This document shows, in pieces, positions 17,508 to 26,056 of a stretch of 64,000 nt of DNA. The position numbers were made by a program, and so were the translations under genes. The notes beneath the pieces are model-generated. The model saw only the letters and a program-made list of their open reading frames with translations. It had not been told where the DNA came from and did not search any database. The stretch is from Mucilaginibacter limnophilus (GTDB lineage: Bacteria; Bacteroidota; Bacteroidia; Sphingobacteriales; Sphingobacteriaceae), in assembly GCF_004005815.1 (NCBI RefSeq), contig NZ_SACK01000002.1, positions 434,001 to 498,000 of the forward strand, in the 5' to 3' direction. How positions within the stretch are numbered: position 1 is the first letter of the stretch; the number at the start of each line of letters is the position of its first letter.

Positions 17508-17744
17508 CTACACCAATATTCCTACTTTCTGAAACTTTTCAAAAACAGATTCAGTGTGCGGCGCGTCCGGTAATTCGTCAGTAAGGTCTTGCCCGGCCCA
17601 GTGCTCATAGTGTTTGCCATTACGCCATAAACGGCTTTCGGTTACATCATAAATCACTCCTTTATAAGCTACCCATATTTGCGGCTTATCCTGCCCGTTA
17701 CGCAGAGCCAGCTGACTTTTGGTATATTGAGGCAGCTCATCCAT
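17508..17744 (-). CDS. Small cytochrome-b5-like heme/steroid-binding domain protein
   Basis: A 78-residue single-domain protein of the predicted heme/steroid-binding type. The pattern YTKSQLALRNGQDKPQIWVA then GVIYDVTES then HYEHWAGQDLT matches the cytochrome-b5 fold, but the classic HPGG is replaced by GKHYEHWAG. The ATG follows the lycopene cyclase stop with no gap, so it is translated with the carotenoid operon. It may be an electron donor to a carotenoid oxygenase, but none is nearby. Confidence 0.75.
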   Translation of the reverse strand: MDELPQYTKSQLALRNGQDKPQIWVAYKGVIYDVTESRLWRNGKHYEHWAGQDLTDELPDAPHTESVFEKFQKVGILV

Positions 17745-18422
17745 TTACTTTGCACTACGCCTTTTAAAATATTCAAAAAAGGCAATGTTCATTACCAGTA
17801 GCGCCATCGAGTAAAAATGATCTTCAAAAGGGATAGTACCTACCCTGAACCTGAGATTTTGCATATCATCATATATCACCACAGGCAAAGCGGTTAGTAT
17901 GCCATTCACAATATAAAACGGGATCAGTGAAACAGCATAGGCCAGGTAAAACCTGCCCAGCCATTCGGCTTTTTCCATAAACTGCAGATACAAAATAATT
18001 ACAAACAGCAGGCCAAAGGTTATTAAAGCGTATGACCTGTCGTAATAAAGTATCAGTATAAACAGCGAAAGAATAAGCAGCAGGTTTGATATAATGCGTG
18101 TAAGACGAATGCTCATATGCCACTTTACATAGTAGTTTAAGCATGCGTAAATAAATATGCAGGCAAACGGCACCGTCAAAAAGAACAAAATTTCTTCAAG
18201 CGGAAGCTGCATAAAGGCAACGCCTGTAATATATTTCGGGTTGAACGACCAGATACCTTTAATGGTAAACAATACGTCCCAAAATAAAAACAGCACCCCT
18301 GTTATGGCCATACCGGGCCATATAAACTTCCAGCTTTTATAGAACTGCACCCTTTTATCAAACGACAGCACTACCGGGAAGAATATCGTGAGAAAATTTA
18401 TAAGCAGATAGGTATATTTCAC
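17745..18422 (-). CDS. Fused heterodimer-type lycopene cyclase (CrtYcd)
   Basis: A 225-residue integral membrane protein with about seven helices and two homologous halves, each carrying the cyclase motif: LPLEEILFF (about 73-81) and IPFEDHFYS (about 198-206). This is the CrtYc/CrtYd fused architecture, which cyclises lycopene ends to beta-rings. Its start overlaps the preceding gene by four bases. It shares an operon with crtB. Confidence 0.85.
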   Translation of the reverse strand: MKYTYLLINFLTIFFPVVLSFDKRVQFYKSWKFIWPGMAITGVLFLFWDVLFTIKGIWSFNPKYITGVAFMQLPLEEILFFLTVPFACIFIYACLNYYVKWHMSIRLTRIISNLLLILSLFILILYYDRSYALITFGLLFVIILYLQFMEKAEWLGRFYLAYAVSLIPFYIVNGILTALPVVIYDDMQNLRFRVGTIPFEDHFYSMALLVMNIAFFEYFKRRSAK

Positions 18423-18952
18423 TTTAAGGATGCTAACAGCTTGTTAAGATACTCATTTTCGGCAGCGGTGCAGCGTTTCGAGTCAATTAAGAATTTAACC
18501 ACCGTTAAGATCATTTCATGGTCTGAAGCGGTATAATTTTTCTTTTTTAACTGGTTAATTATCGCCTTTCTGTCGGCATCCAGGTTTTTGTTAAATCCTA
18601 AAAAGCCCGGCACATTATGTTCTACAGAAAAACGCATAAAACGGATCTCAATGTTATCCGGATCTGCCGCTACAGCTTGTCTGTACGTATCTTCAGCCTT
18701 ATTAAGATATTTAAGTTTAGTGAAGGGATTCCAGGCATGTACAGCCTTTAATGCCTGCAATGTGGCTATATAACCGGTTACAAGGGCTGGCTTGTTTTTT
18801 ACGGCGTTGAGACTTTTGTAAAGTGAATCGGTAGTTTCACTGCTTTTCAGCGCTACTACAAGTTGCCTGCGGATACTTACCGGATCATGCTGCTGTGCAA
18901 AAACGCTTGCATATAAACATATGATTATACAGGTAATAAACCATTTCTGCAT
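18419..18952 (-). CDS. Exported protein of unknown function in the carotenoid operon
   Basis: A 177-residue protein with a signal peptide (cleavage near VFAQ, about 19), then mostly alpha-helical sequence that suggests a tetratricopeptide-like fold (AEDTYRQAVAADPDNIEIRF). It begins at the base after the crtB stop and overlaps the cyclase start (ATGA), so it is embedded in the crt operon. I recognise no enzyme motif. Confidence 0.75.
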   Translation of the reverse strand: MQKWFITCIIICLYASVFAQQHDPVSIRRQLVVALKSSETTDSLYKSLNAVKNKPALVTGYIATLQALKAVHAWNPFTKLKYLNKAEDTYRQAVAADPDNIEIRFMRFSVEHNVPGFLGFNKNLDADRKAIINQLKKKNYTASDHEMILTVVKFLIDSKRCTAAENEYLNKLLASLK

Positions 18953-19804
18953 TTAAATAGCATTAAGTTTTTGCTGTAGGATGGCCTGGGCATACAGGGC
19001 TACTTTACGCCTGTCGGATATACGGATTCGCTTCTGCAAAATATCATCCGCTGGTGTACAGCTTATTTTTTTAAATAATTGCTTGTAATACACATAGGCA
19101 ATATATACGCCCAATCTGGCCCCAGCAGGCAGTTTTTTTATCCCTTCAAAAGCATCATTAAAATCGCGCTCTATATCAAGTTCTATGTTTTTCTTATCCT
19201 GCTCAGTAAAGTTTTTTAGGTCGATCCCGGGGAAATAAACCCGCCCTCGTTCTTCCTTATCAGCCTTTACATCCCGTAAAAAGTTAATTTTTTGGAACGC
19301 CGCGCCAAGGCTGCAAGCCATAGGCATTAACGAGCGGTATAACTCATCATCATTTTCGCAAAAAACTTTCAGGCACATTAGTCCTACTACCTCTGCCGAG
19401 CCATAAATGTAGGCATGATAAGTCTCCTCGTCATAACTGGTTGCATACAGGTCCATTTCCATGGAAGTGAGGAATGCCTCTATTAATTCGGGATTGATAT
19501 CATATTTGTTCACTACAGCCTGAAACGCGTGTAGCACCGGGTTAAGGCTCAAGCCCTGCGCTATAGCTTTATATGTTTCGGCTTTGAAATCTGCAATCAG
19601 CGTTTCTTTATCATGATTGTGAAAAGTATCTACTATTTCATCTGCACAGCGAACAAACCCGTATATAGCATATATAGGCGCCCTGAACTTTTTACTGAAA
19701 GCCTTTATGCCCAAACTAAAAGATGTGCTGTACCTGTTGGCAACAAGCTTGCTGCAATCAAAACAAGTATCATTATAAAGCTGTAAATCTGAAATTTTGG
19801 GCAT
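18953..19804 (-). CDS. crtB: Phytoene synthase
   Basis: A 283-residue squalene/phytoene synthase that condenses two geranylgeranyl diphosphates to phytoene. Both Asp-rich diphosphate-binding motifs are present: DEIVD (55-59) and DVKAD (178-182), the latter within NFLRDVKADKEERGRVYFP. It leads the minus-strand carotenoid operon and faces crtI across an 84-base divergent spacer. Confidence 0.93.
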   Translation of the reverse strand: MPKISDLQLYNDTCFDCSKLVANRYSTSFSLGIKAFSKKFRAPIYAIYGFVRCADEIVDTFHNHDKETLIADFKAETYKAIAQGLSLNPVLHAFQAVVNKYDINPELIEAFLTSMEMDLYATSYDEETYHAYIYGSAEVVGLMCLKVFCENDDELYRSLMPMACSLGAAFQKINFLRDVKADKEERGRVYFPGIDLKNFTEQDKKNIELDIERDFNDAFEGIKKLPAGARLGVYIAYVYYKQLFKKISCTPADDILQKRIRISDRRKVALYAQAILQQKLNAI

Positions 19805-19811
19805 ATATGCT

Positions 19812-19819
19812 CAAAAGTA
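19812..19819 (-). promoter_or_regulatory. Candidate -7 box TACTTTTG for crtB
   Basis: TACTTTTG ends seven bases before the crtB ATG and matches TAnnTTTG. No TTG at normal spacing was found upstream, and the leader would be zero to a few bases. Confidence 0.35.
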
Positions 19820-19888
19820 CAAAATAAGGACTGTATTGTTTTTTAACCGACGCCAAACATTTTGATTACTTTAGGCGATATAGTTGTA

Positions 19889-21364
19889 GTGAACAAAAAA
19901 CACATCATTGTAATAGGCTCGGGCTTCGCCGGATTATCGGCAGCCTGCTTACTTGTTAAAGAAGGTTATAAGGTAACCATCCTTGAAAAAAACGAGCAGC
20001 CCGGTGGCCGTGCCCGGGTTTGGGAGCACAACGGCTTTCGTTTTGACATGGGGCCAAGCTGGTACTGGATGCCAGATGTATTTGAAAATTTTTATGCGCT
20101 ATTCGGTAAAACTGCCGCCGACTTTTATAATCTGAAACGTCTTGACCCGGGATACCGTGTATATTTTGGTAAAGACGATCTGCTGGATGTACCTGCAGAC
20201 ATGACTGCCCTTGAAGCGTTGTTTGACAGCATTGAACCCGGCAGCAGCAAAGGCTTACGCGAATTTTTAAAACAAGCCGAATACAAATACCGCACAGGCA
20301 TGGGCGAATATGTATTTCGTCCGTCACATAGCATAACCGAATATTTTGATTTCAACCTCATAAAAAAGAGCTTCGGCATACAGTTGCTTACCAGCATGAG
20401 CAAGCATGTGCGCAAGTACTTTAAAAGCCCGAAGCTGATAAAGCTGCTGGAGTTCCCGGTGCTGTTTTTAGGTGCTACACCGCAGAATACTCCGGCCATG
20501 TACAGTATGATGAATTATGCTGATTTAGTGCTGGGTACCTGGTACCCTATGGGTGGCATGAACGAGATTGTCAAAGCTATGGTGAAGACTGCTGAAGGTT
20601 TAGGTGTTGATATCAGGCTGAATACCGAAGTTACAAAACTGGATGTGCAAAACGGCAAAGTAAGCCAAGTAATTACCGGCAATGGCGATTTTACCGCCGA
20701 CTTTGTTATTGCCGGCGCCGATTATGAGCATGTTGACCAACATCTGTTAGAAAGGCCCTATCGCAACTATGATGAAAAGTACTGGGACAAGCGTACTATG
20801 TCGCCATCAAGTTTGCTGTTTTATATCGGCATCAATAAAAAGCTAAGCAACATTCAGCACCATAATTTATTTTTTGATGAGGATTTTGAGCAGCACGCAC
20901 ATGAAATATATACCGAGCCGCAGTGGCCATCCAAGCCATTATTTTATGCCTCTTGCCCGTCAAAAACAGATAGCTCTGTTGCGCCCGAAGGTTGTGAGAA
21001 TATGTTCTTTTTAATTCCGCTGGCACCGGGACTGGAAGACAGCGAGGCCATGCGCGAGAGGTATTTCAACATTATCCTTAACCGTTTTGAACATATCTCC
21101 GGCGAAACTATTCGCGACAGCATTGTAGTAAAACGCAGCTACGCCATGCAGGACTTTAAAAACGATTATCACTCTTATAAAGGTAATGCTTACGGCCTGG
21201 CCAATACGCTCATGCAAACCGCCTTTTTAAAACCGGCAATGCGGGCTAAGCATATCAAGAACCTGCTTTATACCGGTCAGCTAACCGTTCCCGGCCCGGG
21301 CGTGCCGCCGGCTATTATTTCGGGACAGGTGGTGGCTAAGGAGGCGATGAAGATGATAGAGTAA
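19889..21364 (+). CDS. crtI: Phytoene desaturase
   Basis: A 491-residue FAD-dependent desaturase of the CrtI type that introduces double bonds into phytoene to give lycopene. The N-terminal dinucleotide motif is GSGFAGLSAA (9-18) with EKNEQPGGRA following; the C-terminal FAD motif is GPGVPPAIISGQ. No ATG fits; GTG 19889 gives the usual MNKKHIIVIG start, while TTG 19862 would add nine residues. It is divergent from crtB, with which it completes the route to lycopene. Confidence 0.93.
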   Translation: MNKKHIIVIGSGFAGLSAACLLVKEGYKVTILEKNEQPGGRARVWEHNGFRFDMGPSWYWMPDVFENFYALFGKTAADFYNLKRLDPGYRVYFGKDDLLDVPADMTALEALFDSIEPGSSKGLREFLKQAEYKYRTGMGEYVFRPSHSITEYFDFNLIKKSFGIQLLTSMSKHVRKYFKSPKLIKLLEFPVLFLGATPQNTPAMYSMMNYADLVLGTWYPMGGMNEIVKAMVKTAEGLGVDIRLNTEVTKLDVQNGKVSQVITGNGDFTADFVIAGADYEHVDQHLLERPYRNYDEKYWDKRTMSPSSLLFYIGINKKLSNIQHHNLFFDEDFEQHAHEIYTEPQWPSKPLFYASCPSKTDSSVAPEGCENMFFLIPLAPGLEDSEAMRERYFNIILNRFEHISGETIRDSIVVKRSYAMQDFKNDYHSYKGNAYGLANTLMQTAFLKPAMRAKHIKNLLYTGQLTVPGPGVPPAIISGQVVAKEAMKMIE

Positions 21365-21383
21365 AGAGTCTTATTTTCTTCGC

Positions 21384-21478
21384 TGTCATTTCGACGAGAT
21401 ACGAGGAGAAATCTTCTGAAAGAGGTCTGAACAGAGTAAGTACATGTTGCAGAAGATTTCTCTACGATCGAAATGACA
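21384..21478. repeat. REP/MITE-like inverted repeat, type A, at convergent gene ends
   Basis: The left arm runs TGTCATTTCGACGAGATACG, then AGGAGAAATCTTCT, ending at 21417. The right arm (21451-21478) runs AGAAGATTTCTCTACGATCG, then AAATGACA. They pair as an imperfect long stem around a 33-base loop. The element is closely related to 32009-32088. It lies between crtI (+) and the ECF gene (-). Confidence 0.75.
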
Positions 21479-21555
21479 TATCCCTCTATTTTACGCGCCT
21501 TGTGGATTGGCAAAAAAATCCTCTTCTTTGGATAGGGTAAGGAGAAATCTTAAAC

Positions 21556-21587
21556 GCAGAAACCCGCCCAAAGAGGCGGGTTTCTGC
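21556..21587. terminator. Bidirectional terminator between crtI and the ECF sigma gene
   Basis: A perfect 13-base stem (GCAGAAACCCGCC / GGCGGGTTTCTGC) with a six-base loop. T-rich sequence is weak on both sides, but position at two convergent gene ends fits termination in both directions. Confidence 0.75.
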
Positions 21588-21621
21588 TATATATTGAGTT
21601 TTAATTTGCTCTTGCTACTAC

Positions 21622-22161
21622 TTAGTCGATTTCGGCATATACCGGCTTTGCAATACCATTGTCATACGCTTTAAGGTTTTTCTTTAACAGTTTGCGTGCA
21701 ACGTGTATACGGGTTTTAACAGTACCAATTGGAATTTCCAGATGATCGGCAATCTCATGGTATTTATGGCCTTCAAAATACATAGTGAATGGCACATAGT
21801 AATCTTCAGGAAGTTTTTCAAGGGCTTTCTTAATATCATCCATGATGAACTTTGATTCGCCTTGATTTTTAGTTGAGCTGAATACCAGGTTTGGTGAAGA
21901 TATCTCATCAGACTTGGTAACAAAAGTGCTCATTTTAACAAAGCGACGGTAGTTGTTAATGAAAGTGTTTTTCATGATTGTGTATAACCACCCTTTTAAA
22001 TTAGTACCTTCTTTAAACTTGTTGTAATAAGTTATGGCCTTTAACATGGTGTCTTGCACCAAATCGTTGGCATCGTCAGCATCATGGGTAAAGTGTAATG
22101 CGTATGACCTTAATGAACTTGCTTGACGTAATACCAGGGTGTTAAACTCAATCTTTGTCAT
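21622..22161 (-). CDS. ECF RNA polymerase sigma factor (conserved Bacteroidota type)
   Basis: A 179-residue sigma-70 family factor. Region 2 has DADDANDLVQDTM (about 26-38) and GTNLKGWLYTIMKNTFINNYRR; region 4 has LPEDYYVPFTMYFEGHKYHEIADHL and IGTVKTRIHVARK. The frame is open to 22272, but ATG 22161 gives the conserved MTKIEFNTLVL start. No anti-sigma gene is adjacent, unlike the ECF gene at 11849. Proximity to crt genes raises, without proving, a link to carotenoid control. Confidence 0.9.
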   Translation of the reverse strand: MTKIEFNTLVLRQASSLRSYALHFTHDADDANDLVQDTMLKAITYYNKFKEGTNLKGWLYTIMKNTFINNYRRFVKMSTFVTKSDEISSPNLVFSSTKNQGESKFIMDDIKKALEKLPEDYYVPFTMYFEGHKYHEIADHLEIPIGTVKTRIHVARKLLKKNLKAYDNGIAKPVYAEID

Positions 22162-22425
22162 AATAGTAGTGTTTGTTGTGATTGAGTAAAGACAATTATG
22201 ATACCATTTGCCAAATTCGCCGATAAAATGAGTGCATTTACCGGCAATTACAGTTGTTTTACGTTCAAACATGTATCAAATGGTAACAGATGTATTAAAA
22301 AGCTGTGTACAGATATAGAGAAAAGTGTATGGAATAGCAGAATATTAACTACTAATTAATAAGCACTGCTATAAAATGTAGTTTTAACAAGATAGCTTTT
22401 CCAAGATTTACCTTTAGGCAAGCCG

Positions 22426-23445
22426 TTAAGCAATGATATTTACCTCACGCTCAAGTTGTACGCCAAACTTTTGGTACACACTGTCTATGATTTGCGACGA
22501 AAAGTTGTACACTTCCTGCCCGGTAGCGCCACCATGGTTTACCAGTACCAACGCCTGATTTTTCCAGGTGCCGGTATTACCAACCACTTTGCCTTTCCAG
22601 CCGCATTGTTCAATAAGCCAGCCGGCTGCTAATTTTATAAACCCTTCGCCCGCGGGATAGTTCACCGCATCAGGGTGATTAGTTTTTAACAATTCAAACT
22701 TATCAACAGGTATAACCGGATTTTTAAAAAAACTCCCTGCATTTCCTATGGTTGACGGGTCGGGCAATTTTGATACACGGATGTGCGATACCACCTGCGA
22801 TACATCTTTTATAGTAGGTTCGGTAATGCCACGTGCAGCCAGTTCCTGCCCAATGGCGCCGTAGGTGATATTGATATTTGGATTAAGGGATAGCTTGAAC
22901 TTAACTAATGTAATAATATACTGCCCCTTCAAATCGCTTTTAAACACGCTTTCACGATATCCGAAGCGGCAATCTTCCTTACTAAAAGTTTTAAATGCAC
23001 CGGTGGCTATTTCAAACGCATGGCATTTGTAAAATACGTCCTTAAGTTCAACACCGTAGGCGCCGATGTTTTGTATGGGCGATGCACCAACCGAGCCGGG
23101 TATCAGGCTCAGGTTTTCCATACCTGCAAAATTACGGTCGACGCAAAAATTCACCAGATCATTCCAAACCTCACCCGCGCCGGCTTCAACAAACACTTCA
23201 TCATTGTTGATGTGATGTTCAATGCCACGAATGTTCATGCGGATAACCAGCCCGTCGAAATCAGAAACCATTAGCATATTGCTGCCGCCACCTAAAATCA
23301 GTCGAGGCAACTGCTTCCATTGCTCATCAGCAAACAGTTCAACCAATTCATCTTCACGACTTATTTCGGCGAAGTATCTCGCGTAAGCCTCAATACCAAA
23401 AGTGTTCAGATTTTTTAGGGAAACGTTTTCCTGTATTTGCAGCAT
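22426..23445 (-). CDS. murB: UDP-N-acetylenolpyruvoylglucosamine reductase
   Basis: A 339-residue cytoplasmic flavoenzyme that reduces enolpyruvyl-UDP-GlcNAc to UDP-MurNAc in peptidoglycan synthesis. It has the FAD-binding ILGGGSNML motif, the IPGSVGASPIQNIGAYG segment, and NAGSFFKNP with the catalytic Ser. It has the long E. coli-type length. It is probably cotranscribed after the photolyase gene, 41 bases upstream. Confidence 0.95.
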   Translation of the reverse strand: MLQIQENVSLKNLNTFGIEAYARYFAEISREDELVELFADEQWKQLPRLILGGGSNMLMVSDFDGLVIRMNIRGIEHHINNDEVFVEAGAGEVWNDLVNFCVDRNFAGMENLSLIPGSVGASPIQNIGAYGVELKDVFYKCHAFEIATGAFKTFSKEDCRFGYRESVFKSDLKGQYIITLVKFKLSLNPNINITYGAIGQELAARGITEPTIKDVSQVVSHIRVSKLPDPSTIGNAGSFFKNPVIPVDKFELLKTNHPDAVNYPAGEGFIKLAAGWLIEQCGWKGKVVGNTGTWKNQALVLVNHGGATGQEVYNFSSQIIDSVYQKFGVQLEREVNIIA

Positions 23446-23486
23446 GGTGCAGGCGAATTTCGGAATTTTAGTTGGGATTGGGTAAT

Positions 23487-24800
23487 CTATCTGTTCAACG
23501 CAGCCTTAAACGCTTTCAAACATCTTTCCCGTGCAAACTTATGGTCGACAATAGGGCGAGGGTATTTAGTAAAATCAGCATATTCGGGCACCCATTTTTT
23601 AATGTACTTTAAATCGGGATCGAACTTCTTTTGCTGCGATTCGGGATTGAATATCCTGAAATAAGGCGCGGCATCAGTACCGCTGCCTGCGGCCCATTGC
23701 CAGCCGCCTACATTGCTTGCCATTTCATAATCCAATAGCTTTTGGGCAAAGTAATGCTCTCCCCAGCGCCAGTCGATAAGCAAATCTTTACTCAAAAAGC
23801 TTGCGGTTATCATGCGTACACGGTTGTGCATGTAACCAGTTGCATTGAGTTCGCGCATGCCTGCATCAACAATGGGATAACCGGTTTCACCTTTGCACCA
23901 TGCCTCGAACTGCTTTTCATCGTTTACCCATTGTATGCGATCGTATTCCGGACGAAAGGCATGATCCATGGTTTGAGGGAAGTGATATAACACCATCATA
24001 TAAAACTCACGCCATATCAACTCATTCAGCCAGGTTTTTTCATTACAACTATTGCCATCGCTTGCCAGTTGCCGTATGCTTACTGTACCAAAGCGCAAAT
24101 GAATACCAATCCTTGAGGTGCCTTTTATTCCGGGATAATCGCGTGTTTTCGAATAATCATCCATCACATCCCGATATTCTTTATCCGGAAACACACGGTC
24201 GCTTTTAACAAAACCCATTTCTTTTAAGGTGGGCATTGCAGGCGCTTCAAACAAGTAAAAATTTTTAAAATATTTTTTGTTTGGATATGCTGTAAGATAA
24301 AAAGGCTTAAGTGTTTCCAGCCATTTACGTTTGTATGGTGTAAACACGGTGTACGGCTTACTGTCATCTTTCAGTACCTCACCTCTGTCAAATATTACCT
24401 GGTCTTTATATGTCTTAAGTGCTATGCCTCGTCCTTTTAACGAAGCCGCTATCTGTGTATCACGTTGCGCAGCATAAGGCTCGTAATCATGATTAGTGTA
24501 GGCTTCGGCAACAGAATATTTTTCTAAAACCTTCTTCCAGGCATATTCAGGTGTATCATACACAACAAGCAAATCGCTGCCAAGCTTTTTAAGCGCAGCC
24601 TTTAGTTCTTCAATAGCTTGATAGATGAAAGTTACGCGTGCGTCATCTTTGTCTTTTAGATCGTCTAATATCTCTTTATCAAAAATAAAGAATGGCAGAA
24701 CCGGCTTACCGCTTTTCAGCGCGTAATATAAACCGGCATTATCTTCTAGTCGCAGATCACGCCTGAACCAGAAAACAGCTACTCCTTCCTTACTTTGCAT
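23487..24800 (-). CDS. Deoxyribodipyrimidine photolyase (class I, cryptochrome/photolyase family)
   Basis: A 437-residue light-dependent DNA repair enzyme. The N-terminal antenna domain begins VFWFRRDLRLEDNAGL (9-24). The C-terminal FAD domain includes MHNRVRMITASFL, WRWGEHYFAQKLLDYEMASN and WQWAAGSGTDAAPYFRIFNP, the class I CPD photolyase pattern, including the tryptophan-containing motifs. The gene overlaps the TIGR01777 gene by 11 bases; murB follows. Confidence 0.92.
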   Translation of the reverse strand: MQSKEGVAVFWFRRDLRLEDNAGLYYALKSGKPVLPFFIFDKEILDDLKDKDDARVTFIYQAIEELKAALKKLGSDLLVVYDTPEYAWKKVLEKYSVAEAYTNHDYEPYAAQRDTQIAASLKGRGIALKTYKDQVIFDRGEVLKDDSKPYTVFTPYKRKWLETLKPFYLTAYPNKKYFKNFYLFEAPAMPTLKEMGFVKSDRVFPDKEYRDVMDDYSKTRDYPGIKGTSRIGIHLRFGTVSIRQLASDGNSCNEKTWLNELIWREFYMMVLYHFPQTMDHAFRPEYDRIQWVNDEKQFEAWCKGETGYPIVDAGMRELNATGYMHNRVRMITASFLSKDLLIDWRWGEHYFAQKLLDYEMASNVGGWQWAAGSGTDAAPYFRIFNPESQQKKFDPDLKYIKKWVPEYADFTKYPRPIVDHKFARERCLKAFKAALNR

Positions 24801-25692
24801 AGATATCTTGCAGCGCTTCGTTTAAGTTGACAAATTTGAATTTGTAACCGGCTTCCTGGATTTTTTGTGCAGAAACCTTAGTACTGCCTAATACAAGCGT
24901 TGCCATTTCTCCTAAAAAAGTTTTCAGCGCGAAGCCGGGCACATTAGGCATCCAAAACGGCCGTTTCAAAACCTTAGCTACTGCTTTGGTAAGTTGCTTG
25001 TTGGTTACAGGATGCGGTGCAACCATGTTAAAGGTTCCCTGTATGTTATTTTCAATAGCGAAAAGATACATTGCGGCTACGTCATGCCAATGTATCCATG
25101 ATATCCACTGTTTACCACTACCTAAAGCAGCGCCAAAGCCAAATTTTACAGGCAGTGATAGCTGAGGCAGTGCGCCTTCTTTTTTATCAAGTACAACACC
25201 CGTACGAAATTTAACAATGCGTAATCCCAACTGGTGGCCCTCGTCAACCGCGGCTTCCCACTCAATGCAGCATTGCGCTAAAAAATCAGTATTCGGCGCG
25301 TTGCTTTCATACATTAGTTTATCTTCCCGGTCACTGTAATAACCAATCCCGGATGCAGAAATTACCGACTTTACCTTATGTGGCTTGCGCTTAAGCAAAT
25401 TATATAATAACGCAATTGACTTGGTACGACTCTCAATTAATACTTTCTTGCGCTTGTCTGTCCAGCGCTCATCAGCAATGCCGGCTCCGGCAAGATGTAT
25501 TATGGTATCCACGCCATCAATGCATGCCTCATCAATAACACCATTGTTAACATCCCATTGATAAGTTTTTACCTTCGGATCTTTTCCGGGACTACGGCTA
25601 AGGTGGCTTACAGTGTAACCTTTATTGAGCAGGAAACTTGTAAGCTGTTGCCCTAATGCGCCTGAACCACCGGTGATGAGTACGCTTTTCAT
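24790..25692 (-). CDS. TIGR01777-family NAD(P)-binding epimerase-like protein
   Basis: A 300-residue extended short-chain dehydrogenase fold. The N-terminal Rossmann motif GGSGALGQQL is at 8-17, SASGIGYY gives the catalytic-type Tyr region, and the C-terminal part (LKRPFWMPNVPGFALKTFLGEMATLVLGSTKVSAQKI) is the TIGR01777/SDR39U1 signature. The reaction is not known. It heads an operon with the photolyase and murB. Confidence 0.9.
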   Translation of the reverse strand: MKSVLITGGSGALGQQLTSFLLNKGYTVSHLSRSPGKDPKVKTYQWDVNNGVIDEACIDGVDTIIHLAGAGIADERWTDKRKKVLIESRTKSIALLYNLLKRKPHKVKSVISASGIGYYSDREDKLMYESNAPNTDFLAQCCIEWEAAVDEGHQLGLRIVKFRTGVVLDKKEGALPQLSLPVKFGFGAALGSGKQWISWIHWHDVAAMYLFAIENNIQGTFNMVAPHPVTNKQLTKAVAKVLKRPFWMPNVPGFALKTFLGEMATLVLGSTKVSAQKIQEAGYKFKFVNLNEALQDIYAK

Positions 25693-25764
25693 GTATGTGC
25701 AACAATAATTAATACAAACCGTTTTTAGCAGACTAACACCACAGGTTGTAATCTACTGGCATAA

Positions 25765-25794
25765 AAAAAGCGCCCTTAACAAAAGGCGCTTTTT
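25765..25794 (-). terminator. Terminator after the small membrane protein gene
   Basis: A 10-base stem (AAAAAGCGCC / GGCGCTTTTT) with a 10-base loop and a run of T on the minus strand, 20 bases after the stop of the gene at 25815-26003. Confidence 0.85.
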
Positions 25795-25814
25795 AAAAAT
25801 ATTTTTCGGGGAGC

Positions 25815-26003
25815 TTACTTCAGTATAGCAAAAACTGCTTTAAAAGCTATCAGCGTTCCTATTATCATGGCGATGTTAGCAATCCATGAGTAGATAGAAG
25901 CGTCACCTGCAAAACGGAAAAAACAACCGAACAAACCTATTACAATTGCAATTACCAGTAATTTGTAGTGCCCTTCGGCGTTTGCATTTTCCATTGACTT
26001 CAT
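25815..26003 (-). CDS. Small two-helix membrane protein, unknown function
   Basis: A 62-residue protein with two hydrophobic segments (about 15-32 and 38-60). It has its own promoter and terminator, which supports it as a real monocistronic gene. I recognise no named family, though small two-helix proteins of this kind are common in Bacteroidota. Confidence 0.7.
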   Translation of the reverse strand: MKSMENANAEGHYKLLVIAIVIGLFGCFFRFAGDASIYSWIANIAMIIGTLIAFKAVFAILK

Positions 26004-26024
26004 AGCTTTTCTTTTTAATTAGCG

Positions 26025-26054
26025 CAAAAATAAAAAATAGTTGCTTACCCGCAA
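26025..26054 (-). promoter_or_regulatory. Promoter of the small membrane protein gene
   Basis: On the minus strand, TTG (26052-26054), 19 bases, then TATTTTTG (26025-26032) fits the Bacteroidota TTG-N17-23-TAnnTTTG consensus. The leader to the ATG would be about 15-18 bases. Confidence 0.6.
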
Positions 26055-26056
26055 TA

